This document shows, piece after piece, positions 35,901-45,656 of a stretch of 64,000 nucleotides of DNA. Origin of the DNA: Azolla caroliniana (Eukaryota > Polypodiophyta); assembly GCA_043228905.1 (NCBI GenBank), contig JBHGNT010000001.1, positions 31,682,001 to 31,746,000 of the forward strand, given 5' to 3'. The notes under the pieces are model-generated. The model saw nothing but the letters and a program-made list of their open reading frames with translations, searched no databases and was not told where the DNA came from. Numbering within the stretch: position 1 is the first letter of the stretch; each line of letters begins with the position of its first letter. The position numbers and the translations under genes are program-made.

Positions 35901-37322
35901 CCACATTTCCACATCTGAGATTACACTCGTTCCATTTGCAAACATGGCTGAAATCTGTTTGGGCATTTCTACATCCAAGATAAACATTCTTCCTTGTCTC
36001 TTCCCTTTTGCAATGAGCTTCCCATTCTTTTCTATATAGCATCCACTTTGCTTAAACTTCACTTGCATACCTTGCTCTACTATCTGTCCAACAGAAATCA
36101 GATTCTTAGCAAGGTTTGGAACATGCATCACATTCAACATATACTTGGTTTTTCCTCTTTCTTCCCACAATGGGATATCTCCAACATGTTTTATTTGGTG
36201 AGTTGTGTCATCACCTGTTTGTACATAACCAGGAACCTCTGGTTCTCTTAAACTCACAAACCAATTTGCATGTCCAGTCATATGGTTAGATGCCCCCGAG
36301 TCTACATACCACGTAAACTCTTCATTACATTTCTGTGAGCTTTCAGCCACTGCTGCTATCTCATGTTGCACTACAAAACCACCTTCCTTTTCACAATCTT
36401 CACTAGTAGAGGCATAGTTACTCTGTTGTCCTTTTCCTCTTTTCTCATCATTTTGTTTCTTGTAACATTCAGCCTGTGTATGGCCTGGTTTACCACAATA
36501 CCATCAGCCATCATCATTTACATAAGTTTGCTTACCTCTACCTCGGTTGCTCCCCCTGCCTCTGTTGTTGTTTCCTCCTCTATGAGCTTGTTGTCCTCTT
36601 CCTTGAAAGCCATTATTATTGGTTCTTCCTGAGCCAAATCTTCCATGGCCTCTTCCTCGGCCTCTTCTGGCATTATTATAGAGGGCTTGCCCCTCGTTCT
36701 CTGAGTTTCCTTTATTTGCATCATCCATCTGATTCCTTTCCTCTACCACAAGCATTGAGACCAGATCTGAAAAACTTGGGGTACTATCCCTTGTGAGCAT
36801 AGAAGTTTTAAAACTCTTGTATTGAGGTCCTAAGCCTCTTAAGCATATTTCCACTTTGTCATCATCTTCTATCTTCACATTGATAGAAGCAAGTGATTCA
36901 CATATACTCTTGATTTTTAGGGCATACTCATTTATTGACATCTTACCTTTTTCTAAGGTATTTAGCTCAGTCTTCAACTGTAGCTTTCTAGCTTTTGTGT
37001 TTACTGCAAACAGTTTTACCAAATTGTCCCAAGCTTCTTTTGGGAGCATAGCATCCTGTATGTGCCCAAGCATCGAATCTGAGATGCTAAGTGAGAGCCA
37101 ATGCAGTACCTTCCTTGCCCCTTGATTCCAATCTTTGAATGCTTTAATCTGTGCTGCTGTGGCATTTTCTTCTGGGATCTCCGGAGCCTCTTCTAGGTCT
37201 CCTTTAATGTAATCCCAGTATCCTTTCCCCATTAGGAAATTTGTCATTCTAAATTTCCACGCCGGGAAATTGTTTTTATCTAATTTCTCTGTGACCATTT
37301 GGCCTACATTCTCTGCAGCCAT
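32997..37322 (-). pseudogene. Copia gag-pol polyprotein, one frame with two in-frame stop codons
   Basis: From the ATG at 37322 to the stop at 32997 a single frame of 1,442 codons holds with no frameshift. It is broken only by TGA at 36504-36506 (codon 273) and TAG at 34926-34928 (codon 799). Order: Gag with an Arg/Gly-rich tail (1-272); zinc knuckle, where the TGA sits at the position of the expected first Cys before WYCGKPGH; protease with VDSGASNHM near 340; integrase with the HKRIGH zinc motif and DVWGP core; a Lys/Ser-rich linker carrying the TAG; reverse transcriptase with YVDD near 1117; RNase H with CDNMSS and the closing ADILTKGL. Such elements normally make one polyprotein, so this copy should be non-autonomous unless stops are read through. 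Confidence 0.95.
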
Positions 37323-37454
37323 TTTTTTCCTTCCAAAAAACCAGGGTTTTGCTTTAGTTACTTCAACAAGTAACTTTCTGATTTCTGATCAGCAACCAGA
37401 GAAATAACTTTCTCAGATTAAGGCACTGCTATACTCTTCCTTACGAGCTACTCT

Positions 37455-37466
37455 GCTCTAATACCA
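37455..37466 (-). other. Primer-binding site (initiator tRNA-Met type)
   Basis: Minus strand TGGTATTAGAGC directly follows the 5' LTR end CTTAACA. The usual plant copia site is TGGTATCAGAGC, so there is one difference. Confidence 0.9.
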
Positions 37467-37953
37467 TGTTAAGAAAACGTGAAGAAGGCACTCGGGCTCT
37501 TCTTTTGTGCGCGCGGCGGATCGTAGTGTGCTGGATCGTTAGCGTGCTCTAAACAGACAGAGAAAGGAAAGGGGACTTACCTCTGTAGTAGCAAAATGGT
37601 TTTCTTCTATTACATGTAGAGCTCAACTTGCTCTCGTCAGTCTTCTGGTCTCTCACTCTCTCTCAGAGTTCTCTACTCACTATTCTCTGTTTTTTCTTAC
37701 TACTTACTTCCTATTCACTCTACCTTACTTTTACCTAAGTCATAAGTTATTACACATGCAGCTAATTAGCTGCCAGTAGATAATTAGCTGTCAGTCGCTA
37801 AATAGCTGTTCACTAGCTAATTAGCTGTCACTAGCTAAATAGCTGTCACTAGCTAAATAGCTGTTTTACCTTTTTTGTTCACTAGCAGCTAAATAGCTAC
37901 TATAGCTTATTTCTCATAAGCATCACATACCATGTTGAGCTTGCTTCTCAATA
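37467..37953 (-). repeat. Right LTR (5' LTR of the element)
   Basis: 487 bp, same ends as the left LTR except the last bases read CTCAATA instead of CTCAACA. One extra 18-bp TCACTAGCTAAATAGCTG unit explains the whole length difference. Confidence 0.96.
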
Positions 37954-37958
37954 GTAAC

Positions 37959-39163
37959 AAGTCATATTATTATCATTTTCTAATGCTAAATGAATTCTTA
38001 TTGCCTGTTTAATTGATGGAATTTGTGTTTCAAGTAAGTTGGATTGAAAACTGAATTTTGATAGTTTTAACTTTTGGTTATTACTTGAGATTTTGGGTGT
38101 AGTAAATGGCCATTTGTATTTGTTTTAGGATTTGTCTCAATTCACATATCATTACTACTCTACTCACCTTGTACTATAATGTAAAAGGTCACTTAAGGGA
38201 TTGTGAAAGACATGCCAAATGCATATGAGAAGAAGAGAGTGCATGAGTAACCATATAAGATACATGCAGCACACAATTCAGTAGATAAGAAAAAGATACA
38301 GAACTAAAGATACATACCAGAGAATTCCATCTCAGTATAAAGCTTATTATGTTTCTGGCATTATAATATGCATAATAACCCAAGAAATAGAATTTGCAGC
38401 ATGGTCTGACTAACCATGTTTTGTGACTGACATGTCTAAATCTCAACTTACACATCAGGTTAGATAAAGCTTTACTGATTTATGGCCTCACGTTAAGAGG
38501 TTTAATATTTATGACATCATGCTAGTAGATAGAGATTTACTCTTGGCTCAATTTTGGAATCGCCGCACTCCAACTTAGGTCGGAAATTCCAATAAATTGT
38601 CAAATTTGATTGCGGCATACAATAGAATCCAACACCAGCATACAATAGAATCTAAGTGTAACTCATATATATATGCTTTGATTAAATTGCGATTCGCATT
38701 TCTCCATACGGCATTCAATTTGGCAACATGTAATAGAACGACAACTGTAACTTATACGCTATGGCATTTATATTACATGTCCAAAATCAAAGTGCAGTTA
38801 TCACTAGATGGATTAGGTTGGCAGCATATCATTACAACTTAAACATTGTCAAGATTGAATTGTAAGCTTGACACGGACATATATCTCACACCAAATCATA
38901 TGAAGACATATCCACTATTTAAAGACATGACTGTAAAATAAAATAATCATTTACGCAAACTTACACTATACCATAGCATTATAACATGTGATGATCATTT
39001 GGCAAAATCCTCAGAAAACACACCCACATTTAAAGATATATCATATAACATGAGATAATCAATAAACCAGTCTGCATATACAGTGCAGGTCCGGACTAAT
39101 TAAAGATGAGAAATAAAAACCCATTGAAATTGTTCTATATTGCTGCAGCTTGCAGCGTTTTTC
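37959..39163. other. Spacer downstream of the DYW gene
   Basis: AT-rich, no gene recognised. The last few hundred bases should hold the 3' UTR and terminator of the minus-strand DYW gene. A short AATCCAACACCAGCATACAATAGAATC-like doublet lies near 38619-38652. Confidence 0.5.
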
Positions 39164-40477
39164 TCACCAATAATCACCACATGAACAATACCCTTTCTTG
39201 AAGACATGAAACCTGAAGGCATCTCTCATGATGATCTCTCGCCCGGTGATATAAGCCATATACTTAGTAGCAGTATGGCAATCTCCACAAACCCTAAGGT
39301 TCTTGATAATCCTTATGGTAGTCTTGGGAGGAGTTTTGATGAATCCATAGCACATGGCAAGCTTTTCACTATGGAAATTGATGGCTCGGACCTTGGCTGC
39401 CTCATCAATATCATGAAGAACAAACCTAGTATCAGGTTCATATCCAATTAAATACATTTCCTTGATGATACGGTCAAGCTCAGCGTGAATTGCTTTCAGT
39501 TCAGGATGGTTTCGATCATTAGCCATGAAAGAGTGGATTTTCCCATTCACCTCAATTCGGCTAAGTCCGGGTTCCTTCTTGATACCTCGTTCTTCCATCA
39601 TTTTGCGGATTTTGTTCTTCTCTTCCCATCGATTGGCTACAGGTGGCGGCTTTGGGACAACACCACGTTCAACTGGTGTGATTAAAGGGACACCCCCGGG
39701 TAAGGTTGGAATCACAGCAGGTCCCACTGATGGTCTTGGAACAGCAAACAATACATTAGGAAGCCTAAAGTTGGTCTCTTTATTACTGGTCTTTCTCCCT
39801 AACGTATCCCGTTCTTTACATGTGATCCATCCTGATGGCATTCCTGCAAGCTGAGGAACTAACCTGTTGTTGTTTCCACTGATAAAGTTTATGATCTCAT
39901 CCATATATGTGGTGCTGGTGTTGTTGCCATATATTAAGTTCATAAGATCATCCACCATGCTGGAAAGCTGAGAGACTAACCCGTTGTAATTGTTGTTTCC
40001 ATGGATATAGTTCACAAGCTCGTCCATCCCAAGAGTGTCGTATATGCCGAAAAGCATCATCTGTATGTGAAAATGCACGCTTTCCATAAAAAACTGGAGC
40101 TTTTCGGAAGAATTACCTGAGAAGGAAGACGAAACATCCAAACTCCCCACGGTCTCCTTGCTTTCCACAGCTTCTTCTGCATCTGAACCTTCTTCTCCTT
40201 TAAGTAAACGAAAAGGTGCAGAGGACAATGATTTCATCATCAACGGAAGAGTAATAGCCGAGAACAAGCCTTCATGTTTCTTCTTCGTGTCTTCTGACCT
40301 ACCATCGGTCGTCGAAGAAGCCATAACCACGCCATATCTCCAGTTAGTTCTGCTTCTGGGAAGCTTCGTGCTGGGTAACGACGGAAGGCGGGAGGAGGAG
40401 GAAGAAGTAGAGATTGTAGCGATTCTTTTATCGAGAGAAGGGGAAGAATATGCGTGAGCCTTGCAGAGGGCGTCCAT
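39164..40477 (-). CDS. DYW-domain RNA-editing protein without PPR repeats
   Basis: DYW domains are cytidine deaminases that convert C to U in organelle transcripts. This intronless 437-aa protein has a Ser-rich, Arg-containing N-terminus (residues 1-50) fitting a plastid or mitochondrial transit peptide, but no PPR motifs. Three short repeats follow: MDELVNYIHGNNN (151), VDDLMNLIYGNN (175) and MDEIINFISGNNN (192). A Pro-rich linker leads to the end of an E+ motif and the PG box (KEPGLSRIEVNGKIHSF, from 301). The deaminase keeps H369-S-E371, C397-G-D-C400, H424, C431-S-C433 and the terminal DYW (435-437). Arabidopsis DYW1 likewise lacks PPRs and works with a separate PPR partner, so a trans-acting role is inferred. 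The ending is canonical DYW, not the KP-type linked to U-to-C editing. The start is the first ATG, 90 bases after a GGAA tract. Confidence 0.9.
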   Translation of the reverse strand: MDALCKAHAYSSPSLDKRIATISTSSSSSRLPSLPSTKLPRSRTNWRYGVVMASSTTDGRSEDTKKKHEGLFSAITLPLMMKSLSSAPFRLLKGEEGSDAEEAVESKETVGSLDVSSSFSGNSSEKLQFFMESVHFHIQMMLFGIYDTLGMDELVNYIHGNNNYNGLVSQLSSMVDDLMNLIYGNNTSTTYMDEIINFISGNNNRLVPQLAGMPSGWITCKERDTLGRKTSNKETNFRLPNVLFAVPRPSVGPAVIPTLPGGVPLITPVERGVVPKPPPVANRWEEKNKIRKMMEERGIKKEPGLSRIEVNGKIHSFMANDRNHPELKAIHAELDRIIKEMYLIGYEPDTRFVLHDIDEAAKVRAINFHSEKLAMCYGFIKTPPKTTIRIIKNLRVCGDCHTATKYMAYITGREIIMRDAFRFHVFKKGYCSCGDYW

Positions 40478-40569
40478 GGCGGTTGTGAAACAGGGGAACC
40501 CTAGCTGAGCAGAGAAAGCGAGGGGAGGAGTAGGGGTGGAAGAAACAGGGAAGATGCGAACCTCTCTCT

Positions 40570-40597
40570 CTTCCTTCCTTCCTTCCTTCCTTCCTTC
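40570..40597 (-). repeat. (GGAA)n tract in the DYW leader
   Basis: Plus-strand TTCC units, reading GGAA/GAAG on the gene's sense strand, about 95 bases upstream of the start codon. Confidence 0.9.
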
Positions 40598-41760
40598 TCC
40601 CTTCCTTATCTTTTTATCAGATATTTTGGTTTCTTTTCTTCTTCTGCTTGAGTGGCTCCTCTCTTAAAAGTTAAAACCCCAAGAAATGTATTCTTTTTTT
40701 TCTCCACATACATTACATACATACATGTTATAGGGGTTTATCACATCCAAGACGGTGGTAGGCATGTGTGTGGGTGTGCCCCACGTCCCCGACCGTTTTC
40801 CATGTGTGAAGTGTTACCACACTACCTATACGGGGACATCCCCCGTCACTCCTCTCAGTTCTAGTCATACTGACACATACAGAGCACGCATATATGCTTT
40901 CTCTGCACATCATTAGACTCCCAATGTATAAAGAAAAGAACCTTGTTCCATTGGGTTCGCAAATGATAAGCAAGAAAAGATCATTCATGCCCAAGTTGAA
41001 TCTAAGCTACAATAAAACGTAAATACTTCACGTTGTGCATTGCCCTAGTGGTTGGCTAGTTGCCATATGATATTGCAAGTTTTTTTTTTTTTTTTTCTGG
41101 CATGCGAAATAGTTTGGGAATCTTATCATGCTATTACAAAGTAGCAAAGGATAATCAAGGGATCATCATCCAATCAATGATTTTCCTTGGTCACAACTAC
41201 AAGCATATAGAGGCATGCATGAATTATTTGGCTATTAGTCAGGATTAATGCCTACATAATTTGGCCTACAAGCCCACATAGTTTTGTTTGAAATACTTAT
41301 TGTTAGTAGGGTCCGGCACAAGAATTGGAAATACAATCTTAGATTGCGCATTGATTTATAATAGACCCTTTGTGCACGAGATCTTTTACAAAGACTCTTC
41401 TATAGACACTCATTGAATATCATCAATTATATATCATATTGAGGATTAACACATTGGTGAATTGTTGGAGGGGCAAACCCCATGAAATTCAACAAATCAA
41501 TATATTCTCCCTTTACATTGGATAGGCAATCACAAGCACAAACAAAATTAATAACTTAGCAAAAGATCTATACATAAAAAAGCTATAAAAGATAGAGAAA
41601 GTTTTGCAAGACCAATATCAATGTCAAATGTGAATGCCTAATATGAGTCTCTCCTTGAACTACAATCATAAATAAGGCATTTATAATTTTATGCAGAAAT
41701 TTACTAGCTCACAAATCTGCTAAAACAATTTAATCTAAATAATTCAGTCAATAAACAAAT

Positions 41761-41900
41761 TAATTTAAATCATTAATTAATGATTCACATCCTCCTAAAT
41801 GGAGAGCAAAATTACTTCTATTGAGAAACAATGTAATTTAAATCATTCACTAATGATTGGCATCCTCTTGAATGGAGTGCATAACTACTATTGAGAATAA
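41761..41900. repeat. 73-bp degenerate tandem duplication
   Basis: TAATTTAAATCATT starts at 41761 and 41834. Both units go on with TAATGATT, CATCCTC, AATGGAG and CTATTGAGAA. Confidence 0.8.
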
Positions 41901-41961
41901 TTTAAAATTTTTAAAAGAACAAAAAAGTGTTTCATGGTTAATCCAAAAGTGTTTTAACAGG

Positions 41962-42024
41962 CTCTCGTCCAAAGGCAGTTAATTTACTCAAAGTGATCCA
42001 TCTTATACTGCCTTTGGACGAGAG
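41962..42024. ncRNA. Perfect 18-bp stem-loop, miRNA-precursor-like (candidate)
   Basis: CTCTCGTCCAAAGGCAGT (41962-41979) is the exact reverse complement of ACTGCCTTTGGACGAGAG (42007-42024), with a 27-nt loop. Outside the stem, pairing continues only weakly (GG against CC past a two-base bulge). It lies about 375 bp past the PRP38 stop codon. It could be a small-RNA hairpin, a transcription or processing signal of the PRP38 3' end, or the remains of a tiny inverted-repeat element. No expression evidence is available. Confidence 0.35.
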
Positions 42025-42161
42025 ATCCCACAGCTATCTTTATTTTTTCTTAACAGAACCAGGTAGCAAGCTGAAGATTCTAAACCCTACAAAGAACATC
42101 CAGCAAAAACAGTACAAACAAACATTCTACAAAGGACATATATAGAAATATTGAGACATAC

Positions 42162-42230
42162 TTTAGGGGGCTAGGATTTAGGCACAAAGAAAATATAATG
42201 TTAAAATATAGTTTAGGGGGTTAGGATTTA
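42162..42230. repeat. Doublet of a TTTAGGGGGYTAGGATTTA motif
   Basis: Two 19-bp copies with one difference, at 42162 and 42212, spaced 50 bp. Function unknown. Confidence 0.8.
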
Positions 42231-42398
42231 GAAATTTTTCTGCTTGCATATATATTCGCTATAGTGCAAGCCAACTAAATAACATTGTCTCTAGAAATAA
42301 CTCAGCGTGCATACATTCCTTCACATACATCTTGTACAACAGAGCTAATGCAATTTCCAATGTAAGTGCAAAACTCTAGGAACTACATTTCTTTCCTT

Positions 42399-45328
42399 CT
42401 AAACTCGTAATGGTTTTAATCCCAATTCTGCTCTCAGCTTGTTTGCCGCAGCTATTTCAGGGTCAGGATGATCAGTACCATCAGCAGCTGGCTCTTTCTT
42501 TGTTTTCTTCTTTTTCTTCTTATCTTCATCATCTCTGTCTACACGGTGTTCTCCTTCTTCAAGGACTCCACTATCATCAGCGTGATGCCTCCTCAGAGGA
42601 CTAGTACTACGATGTCTCTTCTTTCTATCAACACCTGGGGATGTTGATCTTTCTCGTTCTCTCTCTCTACTCCGAGACTTGCTGCGATGCCTATCCCTAT
42701 GTCTATCATAGTCTCTTTCTCGATCCCTCCTGTGATGATCTCGATCTCGGTCCCGATCCCTTTCCCTATAGTAATCCCTATCTTTCTCACGGTCCCTATC
42801 AGTTTAAACAAAAAATCTTGATTTTAATGTTAGTTTAGAAAAAAAAAGATATCCATTCATTAGTGTGAGCAATTTACAGAGTTTTGATTCCTAAGTGATC
42901 GGAGAGGGAACAGCCATCTTGGGGTGCTGAAAACATTTGAAATAGTATCCTTTAATTTTAAAATTGAAGCTAAGAAAATATCTCCCAACATTTTGCGTGA
43001 TTGTAGGACACAAGCCATAGAAATTGTGAGATATTCGCTGATGCACAATCACAACATATTTAGAAGAAGGTTTATTACCTGTAGTAATCCCTGTCACGGT
43101 CTCGTTCCCTAAGGGAACGGTCTCGATCACGATCACGATGGTCCCTATCTCTATCTCTTTCTCTGTCCCTCTCTCTATCTCTATCTCTGTCCCTCTCTCG
43201 GTCTCTGTCTCTATCTTTGTCCCTGTCTCTTTCTCGATCTCGGTCACGTCCCCTATCTCTATCCCTGCACAAATGGAAGCTCAGTAATGTATCCATTGAT
43301 ATCTTTTCTTAGTGCTATGAGAATAGAATGTCACCTATAATCTCTGTCTCTGTCTCTATCTCGATCTCTGTCTCTATCTCTTTGAGGACTTCTTCGTCGA
43401 TCCTGCAATTACTCATTTGATTATTTCATTACTTTACTTTGATCAGTTGTTACATTTGACCTTCACTATTCTATTTTGATCAGTTCATTTCATTATATCT
43501 TTCCATTATCCTCCTTTTACAGATATAATATACCCTTTCTAAATCGAGGTTATTCAGCGCTGCAGCTGCATCTTCCTCGTCCTCTTTCTCTTCTTCATCT
43601 TCAAAGTCATCCTCTAATGCACTACGGCGAGGCTCCAGAGCACCATTTACCTCCAAAGTCCATCTAAAATAACCAACCAGTAACATATGTTAAAAAATAT
43701 TTACCTCAAGTATTAAAAAACTCAAAACTCCCATAAAAAATGACTATAGACTTGAGCCCAATAAAGATAATACCTTTTTGGTAGGCGAGGTAGTGCAATA
43801 TCACAGCTGTAATCAGAAACTAATAGTTCATCGATGTACTCATCAACATGGGAAAGAGAGAAAGCTGAAAATTCAACAGAATGTCAAGTCCAACTTTCCA
43901 AAGGATATAAATTGTAGTTGTGTGTAATTCATGTCAAACTTACTTCCATCTGCATTCTTTCGGCGGAGCTTTCTATAGTCATTATACAAAGGTTCCAAGT
44001 ATTGATAAACATCTGTGGCTTTGCCAACCAATCTCAAGTAAAAGGCACCTAAGATTCGCACATACCTACATTACCATGAATTTATAGAATTTATGTTGCA
44101 CTCAATAATGATGCAAAACATGAATGTTTTCAGACTACTCACTTGTAATCATCATTTTTTATAAATTCTACCACTATTTCCTTCTCTGGCTGTATTTGCA
44201 GCATTTTCAATATAAGACACATGAAAGGGGTCGCCTTCCGATTACCACCAAAAGTTCCACCGAAGTGATCAATTTCCATGGCTTTATCTACCAGGGTTTC
44301 AGCTGCAACAATATACAGAAAACAGAACATAAAATAAAAACTTCTGGAACATCACAATTTCCATGAATTACACAAAATTTCTAATTTATGCAACTGAACC
44401 AGATGCATTTATGCTAAATAACTCTGTACATCACTCTGAAACAACATCATTAGCTCCTACAAGGAAAAGACTGGAGATATATACTTCAATTATTTTATCT
44501 TCCGCTTCACTATCCTCAGTTATGACTCTTCACTCACATGTATTATTTATACACCAACTTCTTGTTATTATATCTTCGAGTTATGTTGATCACTTCTTAA
44601 TAATAATGCAAACAAGCAAGAAAACAAAGAAAGAGACAAATGAATCAGGCAAATGAAGAATCAATGTAACAAACTTAGGCTTCCGATTTTACGGTGGTGC
44701 CTCTACCATATCCTGTGCCTGTTATAGTTATAGTTATAGATAAGTCGAATGTCTTTGAGAAACACTATGAAATGAAACCCCTTATAGCTGCATTGCATCT
44801 AAGAAACATCACTGCATTTTGAGGGATTTTTACCTTCAAATTCGATATTAAAAGTGATGCTCGAATAATGATGTTAAAGGTTGCACTAAACTCAGAATTT
44901 CATCAGACAGTGATATCTAAGAAGTTACAGTGCTTGAGAGAAAATCTCTCTCCCTCTGGCTGTTATGTTAGTGGTTTACACCTATAAATGAAAATGAAAA
45001 AAAATCCAAGTTTGATCTTCATCATAGGCTACCATCCATCCCATAGATCGCATTCCGTATCCTGTACACGCTAATAATCTACCTGTCTACCTCATTCACA
45101 TACACATATGGATCTTTCTTTCCTATAGTTAATGTGACATAGATTCAGCCTCAACTAACAAGAGCAAAAAAGGCAACACACAGACAAACACCACCTACCT
45201 GTGAGACCAAAGCATTGTTCTTTCCAGTAGGTGTTCTGGTAGATCTTGGAGCGCAGGATCTTCTCGACGAGGTTCTGAGGGTTCGTCCCATGGACGCTTC
45301 GCGCAGCAGGGTCTGTGCGATTCGCCAT
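42399..45328 (-). CDS. PRP38A: Pre-mRNA-splicing factor 38 (PRP38A type)
   Basis: PRP38 is a B-complex protein needed for spliceosome activation. Eight exons join in phase: 45199-45328, 44143-44302, 43944-44065, 43774-43864, 43534-43663, 43335-43402, 43079-43264, 42399-42795 (1,284 nt, 427 aa). The N-terminal PRP38 domain reads [20 protein letters not shown], then [52 protein letters not shown] and [10 protein letters not shown], almost colinear with human PRP38A. An acidic stretch ([18 protein letters not shown]) comes next. Exons 6-8 are a long Arg-Asp/Arg-Glu tail (RDRDRERD repeats, then [11 protein letters not shown]) ending in a Lys-rich patch and [15 protein letters not shown]. The RD tail is much longer than in animals, as in other plants. 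Exon 7 (186 nt, two-codon RD repeat) is a likely place for length variation. Confidence 0.95.
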
Positions 45329-45451
45329 CGCTAGCAGCTGCAGCGACCGGCTTCCCGCAGTCCCACACCAGCGGCTCTCCCACCACCACTTACAAATATG
45401 TATGTAAATACTTCCTTTTAGGTAACAAAATATATATAACTCACACACAGA

Positions 45452-45510
45452 AAGAAAGAAAGATATATTAACGTCTTCCTTCTAAGGTCAAAATTGGCCC
45501 ATGAGACAAA
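45452..45510. repeat. Dispersed repeat fragment
   Basis: AGAAAGAAAGAAAGATATAT, TTAACGTCTT, then GGTCAAAATTGGCCCATGAGA. The same lead-in and core order as at 9271, 36 kb away, shows this element is not confined to the VPS13 locus. Confidence 0.6.
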
Positions 45511-45584
45511 TGGTTTACAACAAAAAATGGGATATTTACCCATTCATACACCATTTATGATTTGTGTCATAATAGACACGTCAG

Positions 45585-45600
45585 ACATACATACATACAT

Positions 45601-45654
<54 letters not shown>
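45585..45654. repeat. Compound (ACAT)n(AC)n microsatellite
   Basis: About eight ACAT units (45585-45617) run into about eighteen AC units. Confidence 0.97.

Positions 45655-45656
<2 letters not shown>

Larger units (their letters stand above)
32483..37958 (-). mobile_element. Complete Ty1/copia LTR retrotransposon
   Basis: The element has 5-bp target-site duplications GTAAC (32483-32487 and 37954-37958), LTRs at 32488-32956 and 37467-37953, a primer-binding site next to the right LTR, a purine tract next to the left LTR and one gag-pol frame between them, all on the minus strand. Domain order (Gag, zinc knuckle, protease, integrase, reverse transcriptase, RNase H) is that of Pseudoviridae/copia. 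The LTRs differ at about seven bases plus one 18-bp repeat unit, so insertion was recent. It sits in intergenic DNA between the metaxin and DYW genes. Confidence 0.97.
40478..42398. other. DYW promoter side and PRP38 3' side
   Basis: No gene recognised. The first part should hold the DYW leader and promoter (GGAA tract at 40570-40597). The last few hundred bases should hold the PRP38 3' UTR. In between are AT-rich DNA, two small tandem duplications and a perfect 18-bp inverted repeat (own entries). Confidence 0.5.

Noticed and set aside
42593-43296. Alternative frames of the PRP38 RD-rich exons as separate small proteins
   Set aside because: They are out-of-frame readings of arginine/aspartate codon repeats; the spliced PRP38 frame explains the region.
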